A stretch of 64,000 bases of DNA, taken from the NCBI RefSeq assembly GCF_021173085.1, contig NZ_CP076413.1:434001-498000 (forward strand). The letters are read 5' to 3'. Shown in pieces: positions 50,040 through 59,995 of the stretch. Within the stretch, counting starts at the first letter, position 1, and each line of letters begins with the position of its first letter. The stretch comes from Ralstonia wenshanensis. GTDB taxonomy: Bacteria; Pseudomonadota; Gammaproteobacteria; Burkholderiales; Burkholderiaceae. The notes below the pieces were generated by a model. It saw nothing but the letters and a program-made list of their open reading frames with translations, did not search any database and was not told the origin of the DNA. Made by a program: the position numbers and the translations under genes.

Positions 50040-51074
50040 TCAGCCGGCTGGCCGATGGAGCGATGTCAGGCCGCCGAAGAATGCGGCGGCGTTCTGTGCA
50101 AGGGTAGGCAGGTGATAGCCGCCTTCCTGGACGACCAGCGTCGGCAGCCCGATCGCGCCAACGGCCTGGCCAAGCCGGCCGAACCCCTGCGTCGAGACAT
50201 CCACCTGCGATTGCGGGTCTTCGCGATAGATGTCGAAGCCGAGCGAGAGCACCAGCGCATCGGGCTGGAAGCGCTCGAGTGCGGCAATCGCATCGCCGAG
50301 CTTGTCGAAGAACACCGATTCCGGCGAGCGGTGCGGCATCGGCAGGTTCACGTTCAGGCCCAGGCCTTCGCCTGTGCCGCGCTCGTCGTCAAAGCCGGCA
50401 ACCACCGGGTAGAAGTTGGTCGGATCGCCATGAATGGAGACGTACAGCACGTCGGCACGGTCGTAGAAAATCTCCTGGATGCCCTGGCCGTGATGCATGT
50501 CGGTGTCGAGGATGGCGACGCGTTTGAACTTGCCCCGCAGCGCCTGTGCGGCAATTGCGGCGTTGTTCAGGTAGCAGAAGCCGCCGGCTGCTTCGCGGCG
50601 CGCGTGGTGGCCGGGCGGGCGGCACAGCGCGTAGGCCGTGCGCTCGCCATGGAGGATGGCCTGCGCGCCCGCCGCCGCGCTTTGCGCCGACCAATACGCC
50701 GATCGCCATGTGTTCTTGCCGACTGGGCAACTGCCGTCTGCCAGATAGCGCGCGGCCTGGGCCAGCACGCCGCGCAGCGCATTGGGTTCGCGCACGAAGA
50801 TGTTGGACATGACCTCGTCGCCCCAGTCTTCGGGCAGGCGCTGCCAGTCGGCATGGGCGTCCTGCAGGAAGCGCAGATAGGGCTCGCCATGCACGGCGGT
50901 GAGCGGCGCGATGCCGTGGTCTTCGGGGCGCGCAATGGTAAAGCCGAGGTCGCGCGCCGCCTGCAGCAGATTCAGCGCGCGCTCCGGCACTTCCTGCGGC
51001 GTGCGCATCTTGCCGCGCGAGTAGTAGCTCTGCGGATGGTGCAGAAGCTGTTCAGGGTGAAAGAACGTCAGCAT
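50040..51074 (-). CDS. Histone-deacetylase-family/acetylpolyamine amidohydrolase
   Basis: Zinc amidohydrolase of 344 aa that probably removes acetyl groups from polyamines or acetyl-lysine. Motifs are CRPPGHHARREAAGGFCYLN with the catalytic His pair, LDTDMHHGQGIQEIFY with the metal Asp/His, and SLGFDIYREDP with the second metal Asp. The final QEGGYHLPTL segment carries the Gly-Gly-Tyr typical of the fold. It sits 25 bp after an MFS transporter gene on the same strand, so uptake and deacetylation of one substrate is plausible. Confidence 0.87.
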   Translation of the reverse strand: MLTFFHPEQLLHHPQSYYSRGKMRTPQEVPERALNLLQAARDLGFTIARPEDHGIAPLTAVHGEPYLRFLQDAHADWQRLPEDWGDEVMSNIFVREPNALRGVLAQAARYLADGSCPVGKNTWRSAYWSAQSAAAGAQAILHGERTAYALCRPPGHHARREAAGGFCYLNNAAIAAQALRGKFKRVAILDTDMHHGQGIQEIFYDRADVLYVSIHGDPTNFYPVVAGFDDERGTGEGLGLNVNLPMPHRSPESVFFDKLGDAIAALERFQPDALVLSLGFDIYREDPQSQVDVSTQGFGRLGQAVGAIGLPTLVVQEGGYHLPTLAQNAAAFFGGLTSLHRPAG

Positions 51075-51099
51075 GGGTGAAACAAGGGTGGGGAGACTG

Positions 51100-52407
51100 T
51101 TATGCGCCGACTGCCTCGCCGGCAGTTGCACGGCCGCGCTGGCGCACATCGATGGCGGCAATGCACAGCAGCGAGATACCGGCGAGCAGCGTGTAGAACA
51201 CCGCCAGCGGCCACCATTCGCCATGGAAGCGCTGCGCGAGGATGGTGCCGACCAGCGGCGTGAGCCCGCCCGCCACCGCGCCGCACACCTGGTATGACAG
51301 CGAGATCGCCGAATACCGCACGCGCGTTTCGAACACGCCCGACACGAAGCCTGCAATGACCGAGTAGAAGCTCGCCATGCACACCACGGCCAGCGCAATG
51401 CCCAGCACCATCAGCGGCGCCTGGCGCGTCTGCACCAGCAGGAACATTGGATACGGCGATGCCATTGCCAGCAGTGCCATCAGCTTGAGGAAGCGTGCGC
51501 TGCCAAGCTTCTCCGCCAGCCATGCCGCCAGCGGCTGCGCGAGAAACTGGATGAACGCCACCACAAAGAGGCAATCGAGAATCAGCGTTTTCGACAGCGA
51601 CAGATACTGCGTCGTGTACGCGATCATGAACGTGTTGGTGAAGTACACACCCGCAATGCCGATGGTATTGGCGCCAATGCAAAGCAGCACCGGCACTCGA
51701 GCCGTGCGCCAGACTTCGGCGATTGGCAGCTTGGCCGTCTTGCGCTGCGCCTGCACCTGCGCAAACTCCGGCGACTCGTTCACGCCCAGGCGGATCGCCA
51801 CGCCCACGAGCAGCAGCACCGCGCTGGCGAGGAATGGCAGACGCCAGCCCCAGTCCATGAACGCTTCCTTGTCCATCGACGTGACAAGGCGGAAAGCCAG
51901 CAGCGAAAGAATCAACCCGGCCGGGCTGCCGAGTTGCGCAAACGATGCGAAGAACGTGCGGCGGCCCTTGGGCGCGTGTTCGCCCGCCATCAGCACCGCG
52001 CCGCCCCATTCGCCACCGACCGCAATGCCCTGCACCACGCGCAGCAGCACCAGCAGCACCGGCGCAAGCGCGCCAGCGGTGGCATGTGTCGGCAGCAGCC
52101 CGATACCAATGGTCGCCAGGCCCATCATCGTGAGCGTGATCATCAGGGCTTTCTTGCGGCCGATGCGGTCGCCCCAGTGGCCGAACACGATGCCGCCCAG
52201 GGGCCGTGCGAAAAAGCCCACGGCAAACGTGCCGAACGAAGCGAGCGTGCTCAGGAACGGGTCGCCACCCGGAAAGAACAGCGGCCCGAATACGAGCGCA
52301 GCGGCGGTGGCGTAGATGTAGAAGTCGTACCACTCGATCATGGTGCCGACAAAGGCGGCGGTGGCCGCGCGCGCAGGCTGGCGCCCGCCGGGTTGAGACG
52401 GTTGCAT
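51100..52407 (-). CDS. MFS transporter, metabolite:H+ symporter type
   Basis: Twelve-helix proton symporter of 435 aa from the ATG at 52405-52407, with GAGGAG eight bases upstream. Family motifs are FVGTMIEWYDFYIYATAAA near the N-terminus, FGHWGDRIGRKKALM for the loop 2-3 signature, and QGIAVGGEWGGAVLM in helix 5. It resembles ShiA/KgtP-like carriers of organic acids. It is divergently transcribed from a LysR gene 129 bp away and followed by the deacetylase gene. The substrate is unknown. Confidence 0.88.
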   Translation of the reverse strand: MQPSQPGGRQPARAATAAFVGTMIEWYDFYIYATAAALVFGPLFFPGGDPFLSTLASFGTFAVGFFARPLGGIVFGHWGDRIGRKKALMITLTMMGLATIGIGLLPTHATAGALAPVLLVLLRVVQGIAVGGEWGGAVLMAGEHAPKGRRTFFASFAQLGSPAGLILSLLAFRLVTSMDKEAFMDWGWRLPFLASAVLLLVGVAIRLGVNESPEFAQVQAQRKTAKLPIAEVWRTARVPVLLCIGANTIGIAGVYFTNTFMIAYTTQYLSLSKTLILDCLFVVAFIQFLAQPLAAWLAEKLGSARFLKLMALLAMASPYPMFLLVQTRQAPLMVLGIALAVVCMASFYSVIAGFVSGVFETRVRYSAISLSYQVCGAVAGGLTPLVGTILAQRFHGEWWPLAVFYTLLAGISLLCIAAIDVRQRGRATAGEAVGA

Positions 52408-52472
52408 GGTGTAGCTCCTCACAGATTTTTTAGCCCGCCGCTTCAAGGCGGCGATGCGTGTTTATTGCCGCT

Positions 52473-52501
52473 TGACGGGTATTAGTCAAATTCTGAATAC
52501 T
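52473..52501 (+). promoter_or_regulatory. Candidate LysR promoter and overlapping dyad
   Basis: TTGACG (52473-52478), a 17-bp spacer and AATACT (52496-52501) point toward the LysR gene. The dyad GTATT...AATAC (52479-52500) covers the -10 region. The layout suits autorepression by the LysR protein and control of the divergent MFS gene. Confidence 0.45.
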
Positions 52502-52536
52502 TATTGTTTGTATAAATTCAACTCATATTCGCCGCC

Positions 52537-53541
52537 ATGGATCCGTCCGCCCTTGATCCCGCGCTGGTCAGCGACCGGCTTGACTGGAACCTGCTGCGCA
52601 CTTTTCTCACCATCGTCCACGAGCGGAGCATCAGTCGCGCGGCGGTGCGGCTGCACATCACGCAGCCGGCCGTGAGCCTTGCGCTGCGGCGGCTCGAAGA
52701 TCAGCTCGGCCACACGTTGATTGAGCGGCGCGGCTCGCACTTTCGCCTCACGCGCGTTGGCGAAGACGTGTTGCGCATCGCCACCGATGTCTACGGCAAT
52801 GTGTCGCGGCTGGGCTCAGAGCTGGGTGAACCGCAAGACGACGTGAGCGGCGTGCTGCATCTGCTGACGGTCAGCCGCATCCAGTCGGGCGTGTACGACG
52901 AATGCCTGGCGGCGTTCCATCGCCATCACCCGCGCGTGGATCTGCAGGTGGAAGTGATGCGCAGTACGGACATCCTCGATGCGCTTGCGCAGAAGCGCGC
53001 GGGCATTGGGCTGAGCCTGTGCCGCACGCCCGTCGAAAAGCTCGAGCGGCAACTATTCCTGCGCCAGCGCTATGCCGTGTTCTGCGGGCGGCATCACCGG
53101 TTGTTCGGGCGGACGGGCTTGTCGATCAGCGATCTGCTCGGCGAAAACTTTGTCTCGTTCATGAGCGACCAATTGGGCGATGCGCTATCGCCGCTGGCGG
53201 TGTTTCGGGATCAGCAGGGATTCACCGGCCGCATCGTCGCCACGTCACCGAGCCTGGACGAGATCAAGCGGCTGGTGTTTGCGGGGTATGGGATTGGCTG
53301 CCTGCCCGAGCACATCGTGGCGGACGATGTGGCGCAGCAGCGTTTGTGGCGGCTGCCGCCTGAAGAGGGCGTTGCCGACATCGATCTGTACCTGATGTGG
53401 CACAAGGAGCGGCGTCTGGCGCCAGCCGAAGACGCGTTCTTAGCGCATTTCCGGCGGTATATGGCGCGGTATTCGTTGGCCGAGCGGCTCGGGGATGTGG
53501 TGAATGCGCCGTTGGCGGCATTGCGGGCGCCGGTGGGGTAA
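52537..53541 (+). CDS. LysR-family regulator
   Basis: The product is 334 aa. The N-terminal winged HTH (about 20-80) reads FLTIVHERSISRAAVRLHIT, then QPAVSLALRRLEDQLGHTLI. The effector domain follows to about residue 310. It is divergent from the MFS-deacetylase pair, so it probably responds to that pathway's substrate or an intermediate. The effector is not predictable. Confidence 0.88.
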   Translation: MDPSALDPALVSDRLDWNLLRTFLTIVHERSISRAAVRLHITQPAVSLALRRLEDQLGHTLIERRGSHFRLTRVGEDVLRIATDVYGNVSRLGSELGEPQDDVSGVLHLLTVSRIQSGVYDECLAAFHRHHPRVDLQVEVMRSTDILDALAQKRAGIGLSLCRTPVEKLERQLFLRQRYAVFCGRHHRLFGRTGLSISDLLGENFVSFMSDQLGDALSPLAVFRDQQGFTGRIVATSPSLDEIKRLVFAGYGIGCLPEHIVADDVAQQRLWRLPPEEGVADIDLYLMWHKERRLAPAEDAFLAHFRRYMARYSLAERLGDVVNAPLAALRAPVG

Positions 53542-53672
53542 ACACCATCACCTGTTAAACTAGCGCCCTTCTTGCAGTCCCCGGGGTCCAGTCGCCCCGT
53601 CACCTACCCAGGCTTTGTCCACGATTGGCGCACGAACGAATGCGCGGGACACGCCGGTCCAATCGCTTTTCC

Positions 53673-55343
<1,671 letters not shown>

Positions 55344-55348
55344 CGTTC

Positions 55349-56383
55349 ATGCACGACGACGGCCAACCGGCATCCGCTGAAGCGCCCTACGATGGTCTGA
55401 CGCCCGACAGCATCCTCGATGCGTTGGCGCAGGTCGGGCTGATGCCGGACGGCCGCATGTTCGCGCTCAACAGTTACGAAAACCGCGTCTACCAGGCCGG
55501 CGTGGAAGACAGCGCGCCAGTGGTGGTCAAGTTCTACCGCCCGGGCCGCTGGACCGAAGCGCAGATCGTCGAAGAGCATGCCTTCACGGCAGAACTCGCG
55601 GCGGCGGAAATCCCCGTGATCGCGCCGCTGGAAATCGACGGCCGCACGCTGCACACGTTCGAGCGTTGGCATTTTGCGGTTTTCCCGCGCTGTGCCGGCC
55701 GGGTGCCGGCCATCGACCGCGACGACACGCTGGAATGGATGGGCCGTTTCCTCGGTCGCATTCACGCCATCGGCGCGCAGCGGCCGTTCCTGGCCCGGCC
55801 CGCACTCGACATCGACACCTTCGGCGTGCAATCGCGCGACTGGCTGCTCAAACACGATTTCATCCCGCCCGATTTGTTGCCGGCCTGGCGCAGCGTGGCC
55901 GACGCCGCACTCGACGGCGTGCGCCGCTGCTACGACCGCGCGGGCGACGTTTCGCTGCTGCGCCTGCACGGCGATTGCCACGCCTCAAACGTCCTCTGGA
56001 TCGAAGAAGCCGACGCCAAGCAGGGTGATCCGCTGCGCAGCGCGGGCCCGCATTTCGTCGATTTTGACGACAGCCGCACCGGCCCCGCCGTGCAGGACTT
56101 GTGGATGCTGCTCTCGGGCGATCGCGCGTCGATGCAATCGCAGCTCGCCAGCCTGCTTGCCGGCTATGAAGACTTCTGCGAATTCGACACGCGCGAGCTG
56201 TATCTGGTGGAAGCGCTGCGCACGCTGCGCTTGCTGCACTACAGCGCATGGCTGGCGCGTCGCTGGAATGATCCGGCGTTTCCCGCCGCGTTTCCGTGGT
56301 TCAACACGCAACGCTATTGGCAGGACCGGGTATTGGAATTGCGCGAGCAGATCGCGCTGTTGGATGAACCGCCGCTCTGGTGA
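55349..56383 (+). CDS. srkA: Stress-response kinase A (YihE-like)
   Basis: Eukaryotic-like Ser/Thr kinase fold of 344 aa, a stress-response kinase in the family. Visible segments are SYENRVYQAGVE, the invariant Lys in VVKFYRPGRW, the catalytic loop LHGDCHASNVLW and the metal loop HFVDFDDSRTGPAVQDLW. Closely follows rhlE and is probably co-transcribed. The terminator hairpin begins within its last codons. Confidence 0.9.
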   Translation: MHDDGQPASAEAPYDGLTPDSILDALAQVGLMPDGRMFALNSYENRVYQAGVEDSAPVVVKFYRPGRWTEAQIVEEHAFTAELAAAEIPVIAPLEIDGRTLHTFERWHFAVFPRCAGRVPAIDRDDTLEWMGRFLGRIHAIGAQRPFLARPALDIDTFGVQSRDWLLKHDFIPPDLLPAWRSVADAALDGVRRCYDRAGDVSLLRLHGDCHASNVLWIEEADAKQGDPLRSAGPHFVDFDDSRTGPAVQDLWMLLSGDRASMQSQLASLLAGYEDFCEFDTRELYLVEALRTLRLLHYSAWLARRWNDPAFPAAFPWFNTQRYWQDRVLELREQIALLDEPPLW

Positions 56384-56400
56384 AACCGAGCGGCGGTTTT
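56367..56400 (+). terminator. Terminator after rhlE-srkA
   Basis: AACCGCCGCTC (56367-56377) pairs with GAGCGGCGGTT (56388-56398) and is followed by a T-run. The upstream arm overlaps the last codons of srkA. Confidence 0.85.
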
Positions 56401-56416
56401 TCTTTGAGGCTTGGGC

Positions 56417-57313
56417 TTAGGCGAACTTGCCGGCCTGGAAGTCTCGAACAGCCTGGAAGATCTCTTCCTGCGTGTTCATCACAAACGGGCCGTATTGCGC
56501 AATCGACTCGTTCAGCGGCTTGCCAGCCACCAGCAGTACGCGCGCCTCAGCATCTCCCGCACGGATGACCACGCCCTCGGCGCCTTCCGTGTTGGCGAGG
56601 ATGGCCATCTGCTTGTCTTCCACGCGCTGCAACCCAGCGTTGCCAGATGCTTCGGCATCGCCTACCAGCGCGCTGCCACGGAACACGTAGACGAACGCGT
56701 TGTGCCCGGCCGGCAGCGGCTGCGCAAACGACGCACCCGCCGGCAGCGTGATGTCGAGGTACAGCGGCTGCGTCGCTTCACGCGTCATCGCACCTTGCAC
56801 GCCTCGCGATTCGCCAGCGATGACACGCACGGCCACGCCGTCTTCCGTCGTGAACTCGGGAATCTCGTTCGACGGAATGTCCCGGTACCACGGCGTCGTC
56901 ATCTTGTCGCGGGCAGGCAGGTTCAGCCACAGCTGGAAGCCTTCCATCACGCCGTCTTCCTGTTCCGGCATTTCAGAGTGCACGACACCGCTGCCGGCGG
57001 TCATCCATTGCACGCCGCCGTGTTGCAGCAGGCCTTCGTGGCCGGCGCTGTCGCGGTGGCGCATGCGGCCCGCGATCATGTACGTCACCGTTTCAAAGCC
57101 ACGGTGCGGGTGGTCAGGAAAGCCGGCCAGATAGTCGTTCGGGTCGTCACTGCGAAACGCGTCCAGCATCAGGAACGGGTCCAGCCGGCGTTGCAGGTTG
57201 TTCGTCAGCACGCGTGTGAGCTTGACGCCCGCGCCGTCGGAGGTGGGGCGGCCCGTGATGATCCGCTCCACGCGGCGGCCACGTTGCACTTGCGGTTGCA
57301 CGAGGGTTTCCAT
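56417..57313 (-). CDS. Pirin-family cupin
   Basis: Cupin-superfamily protein of 298 aa from the ATG at 57311-57313, with AGGAGA eight bases upstream. The metal-binding pirin motif is seen as DPFLMLDAFRSDDP...HPHRGFETVTYM, plus HSEMPEQEDG. Some pirins have quercetinase activity or bind transcription factors; which applies here cannot be told. Divergent from a LysR gene. Confidence 0.9.
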   Translation of the reverse strand: METLVQPQVQRGRRVERIITGRPTSDGAGVKLTRVLTNNLQRRLDPFLMLDAFRSDDPNDYLAGFPDHPHRGFETVTYMIAGRMRHRDSAGHEGLLQHGGVQWMTAGSGVVHSEMPEQEDGVMEGFQLWLNLPARDKMTTPWYRDIPSNEIPEFTTEDGVAVRVIAGESRGVQGAMTREATQPLYLDITLPAGASFAQPLPAGHNAFVYVFRGSALVGDAEASGNAGLQRVEDKQMAILANTEGAEGVVIRAGDAEARVLLVAGKPLNESIAQYGPFVMNTQEEIFQAVRDFQAGKFA

Positions 57314-57333
57314 GTTGTTCTCCTGAAATCGGG

Positions 57334-57353
57334 CATTTGTCATATGCCAAATG
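57334..57353. promoter_or_regulatory. Candidate LysR operator between pirin and lysR
   Basis: CATTTG (57334-57339) and CAAATG (57348-57353) form a perfect inverted repeat over TCATATGC, in the 150-bp divergent spacer. ATTTG...CAAAT gives the T-N11-A-like spacing of LysR boxes. It is 21 bp from the pirin start, a place where binding would repress pirin. Confidence 0.45.
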
Positions 57354-57463
57354 TAGGGTGGTTGCCCGGTTTGCACTAGTCGGTTATTGTGGGAAAAAAT
57401 GTTGCTCCCGGCGAGACAATCACAATCCCAGGCCGGCGCGCATCACGATAAGAGGAGGAAACC

Positions 57464-58381
57464 ATGGATCTGAACCAATTGGCGCTATTCGTGCGCGTGG
57501 TTGAAGCGGGGAGCTTCACGGCAGCGGCAACGCGGCTCGATTTGCCCAAATCGTCCGTCAGCCGGGGCATCGCGGCGCTTGAACAGGATTTGAACGTACG
57601 ACTGTTACAGCGCACCACGCGCACGCTGCATTTGACCGACGCCGGCCAGAGTTTGTATCAGGTGGCGTCGCATGCACTGGAAGACATCGAACGCGCCACG
57701 ACCTGCGCCGGCGAACTGCAAGACCTGCCGCGCGGCAAGGTGCGGATCACGTCTTCGGAAGACGTCGGCCGCCTGCTGGTGGCGCCCGTGGCGGCGCGCT
57801 TCATGCTGCAGTACCCGGACATCGATCTGGACGTGGTGCTGACGCCGCGCAATGTCGATCTCGTGCAGGAAGGGTTTGACCTTGCCGTCCGCGTCGGGCG
57901 CTTAGCCGACAGTTCGCTCGTGGCGCGGTCGCTTGGCGTATTGCGCATCGGCTTGTTCGCCTCGCCCGATTACCTGCAGCGTCGCGGGGCTCCGGACACC
58001 GTGCAAGGGCTGGCCGACCATTGCTGCCTGGATTTTCGCGGCACGGGCCGCGGCGAAACGCAATGGCGCCTCGTCGGCCCCGATGGCCTGAAAACCGTGG
58101 CCGTGCGCGCGCGTCTGAATTCAGACAGCCTCATCTATCTGGAAACGTTGATTGCGTCGGGCGCCGGCATTGGCCCCCTGCCGCTGTACGCGAGTGCCGT
58201 GGCGCGCGCCAACGCGCCGCTGCCGCGCCTCGTGCGCGTGCTGCCCGACTACGCAACCAGCGGCGAGCCGATCAACCTCGTCACGCCATCCGCGCGGTTC
58301 GTTCCCAAACGCGTTCGGTTGCTGATCGACATGCTGACCGAGTCGATTCGGCAAGAGCTGGAAAACGCTGATCCCACCTGA
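57464..58381 (+). CDS. LysR-family regulator divergent from pirin
   Basis: The product is 305 aa from an ATG with AGAGGAGG just upstream. The N-terminal HTH is RVVEAGSFTAAATRLDLPKS, then SSVSRGIAALEQDLNVRLL, and the effector domain includes VRVGRLADSSLVARSLG. Its closest type is the AaeR/DsdC-like LTTR group that controls a neighbouring gene. Probably regulates pirin. A short GCCCGG-AAG-CCGGGC stem lies just after the stop (58391-58405). Confidence 0.88.
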   Translation: MDLNQLALFVRVVEAGSFTAAATRLDLPKSSVSRGIAALEQDLNVRLLQRTTRTLHLTDAGQSLYQVASHALEDIERATTCAGELQDLPRGKVRITSSEDVGRLLVAPVAARFMLQYPDIDLDVVLTPRNVDLVQEGFDLAVRVGRLADSSLVARSLGVLRIGLFASPDYLQRRGAPDTVQGLADHCCLDFRGTGRGETQWRLVGPDGLKTVAVRARLNSDSLIYLETLIASGAGIGPLPLYASAVARANAPLPRLVRVLPDYATSGEPINLVTPSARFVPKRVRLLIDMLTESIRQELENADPT

Positions 58382-58842
58382 GGTGTCGCGGCCCGGAAGC
58401 CGGGCGCGTCAAATGTTGTCACGAGTGCTCCGCATACGCATATCGCACGGCATCATGCGCTTCGCATGTGCGGACCAGTACGTCGGACCCTCCTTGACGT
58501 CACCCCCCGTAAGCGTCCCAGTGTTTCCCCCCGGTGCACTGCGATGTGTCCGGCACATGCGACCCTTGGGTGTTTCCGATCCCGTCACGTCGTGGGAAGC
58601 ACCGCCGCCCGGACCTCGTCGTCCGGGCTTTTTTTTTGTCCACATTCCGCGGAGTGGATACGGCATTGCGTGCCTCCAGGGGTCTTCACAAATTAGGACT
58701 CTTCTCATGGTTCGTAGCAAACCTCGCCATGAAAATTGCAGACACGTAACACATGCAACGGATCGTGCTGAACGCGACTGTTTGGGCGCAATCACGCCCG
58801 CACCCTCCAGCGCGCATGTGCGTCATTTCCACGGAGCAGAAC
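58382..58842. other. 461-bp non-coding spacer with an internal terminator (possible small RNA)
   Basis: No convincing gene on either strand: small readings exist in several frames but lack family character and have no good ribosome site. A strong intrinsic terminator lies at 58607-58637, well after the LysR stop and 200 bp before the response regulator. Something upstream of it is probably transcribed, either a long LysR 3' end or an independent small RNA starting near 58450-58500. Confidence 0.5.
58607..58637 (+). terminator. Strong intrinsic terminator
   Basis: GCCCGGAC (58607-58614), loop CTCGTC and GTCCGGGC (58621-58628) form a perfect 8-bp GC-rich stem followed by nine T residues. Confidence 0.9.
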
Positions 58843-59583
58843 ATGCGTATCGCCTTGCTTGAAGACGATCCCTTCCAAAGCGAAGTCATCGTCCAGATCC
58901 TGTCCCAGTCGGGCCACGACGTGGTGACCTACAGCGATGGCGCGACGTTGCTGCGCATGCTGGGACGCTCGTCGTACGACATGCTGATTCTCGACTGGCA
59001 CACGCCGGGCATGCTCGGTATCGACGTGCTGAGCGTGGTGCGCAGCCGCCACAGGGAGGTCCTGCCGATCCTGTTCGTCACGGCCGAAGAAGGCGAAAAG
59101 AGCCTCGTGCGCGCACTCACGCACGGCGCCGACGACTACATCGCCAAGCCGTTCCGTATTGCCGAGCTGCGTGCGCGTGTCGATGCGCTACTGCGCCGTG
59201 CGTATCCGATTCCGTATGGCCGCCTGCCGTTCGCGGTGGGGCCATACCACTTCAATCCACAGCGCCAGCAGGTCACGCTGCACGGCGAGCGCGTTGCGCT
59301 GACGGCGATTGAGTTTCAGTTGGCATTGCTGCTGTTCTCGAACGTGGGCCGCACGCTGTCGCGCGACCACATCTTCGGGCAGGTGTGGGGCCGCAACTCG
59401 TCGGAGTACACGCGCACGATCGATAGCCACGTGTCGCGCATCCGTATGAAGCTGAATATCGAACCGGAAAACGAGGTGCGCTTGGTGGCGGTGTACAAAC
59501 ACGGTTATCGGGTGGATCACCTGAAGCCGGCGGACGACATGAATGGGCTGTCGGACATGGAGGTCGCGTCGTATGGCGTCTAA
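58843..59583 (+). CDS. OmpR/PhoB-family response regulator (orphan)
   Basis: Two-component response regulator of 246 aa from the ATG at 58843 (GGAG eight bases upstream). An upstream in-frame extension is unlike the family. The receiver domain (1-115) keeps the acidic pair in LLEDDPF, the phospho-acceptor Asp in MLILDWHTPGM and the Lys in DYIAKPF. The winged HTH has LTAIEFQLALLL and SRIRMKLNIE. No histidine kinase gene is adjacent, so the partner is unknown. Confidence 0.9.
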   Translation: MRIALLEDDPFQSEVIVQILSQSGHDVVTYSDGATLLRMLGRSSYDMLILDWHTPGMLGIDVLSVVRSRHREVLPILFVTAEEGEKSLVRALTHGADDYIAKPFRIAELRARVDALLRRAYPIPYGRLPFAVGPYHFNPQRQQVTLHGERVALTAIEFQLALLLFSNVGRTLSRDHIFGQVWGRNSSEYTRTIDSHVSRIRMKLNIEPENEVRLVAVYKHGYRVDHLKPADDMNGLSDMEVASYGV

Positions 59584-59610
59584 GCGCAGGCCGATCGCGC
59601 AACCCACGAT

Positions 59611-59650
59611 GGGCGCCACCGCTGAAACGCGGCGGCGCCCAATTTGTTTT
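59611..59650 (+). terminator. Terminator after the response regulator
   Basis: GGGCGCCACCGC (59611-59622) pairs with GCGGCGGCGCCC (59629-59640) with one mismatch, followed by AATTTGTTTT. It lies before the cupin gene, which therefore likely has its own promoter. Confidence 0.7.
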
Positions 59651-59662
59651 CTATCGGCTGGT

Positions 59663-59995
59663 ATGCTCGATGCCTCTCATTATTTGAGCGAGGCCAGTGT
59701 GCCGCTTGTGAATCTCAATGCAGAGGCCGACGCGCTGCCGCACGCATGGTCCTCTTGCGTGCTGGAGCGCTTTGGGGGTGGCAATTTCAAGGTGTTGCGC
59801 ATGGACGGCACGCCGTATCCCGACGAAGTGCACGAGTATGCCGAAGGTCTGCTGGTGATCGATGGCGAGCTGCGCCTGCGCATCGACGGCGATGCGGTGA
59901 CGGTCTCTCGCGGCGAGCTGTACGTCGTGCCCGCCGGCGTGCCGCACAGCGTGGACCCTGGCAGCGCGGGTACGTTGGTCATTCTGGACGTATAA
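59663..59995 (+). CDS. Small cupin-domain protein
   Basis: Single cupin barrel of 110 aa from the ATG at 59663. Metal-site motifs are DEVHEYAEGLLVIDGE, where one His and two Glu fit cupin motif 1, and YVVPAGVPHSVDPG for motif 2. Function unknown. Its end overlaps the end of the convergent frameshifted gene by 17 nt. Confidence 0.8.
   Translation: MLDASHYLSEASVPLVNLNAEADALPHAWSSCVLERFGGGNFKVLRMDGTPYPDEVHEYAEGLLVIDGELRLRIDGDAVTVSRGELYVVPAGVPHSVDPGSAGTLVILDV

Noticed and set aside
52500-52520. AT-rich stretch as a horizontal-transfer border
   Set aside because: It is a short promoter region between divergent genes. The flanking genes show ordinary composition.
58409-58795. A 128-codon minus-strand frame in the 58.4-58.8 kb gap
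   Set aside because: It crosses the terminator, has no ribosome site and no recognisable sequence. I prefer a non-coding reading.
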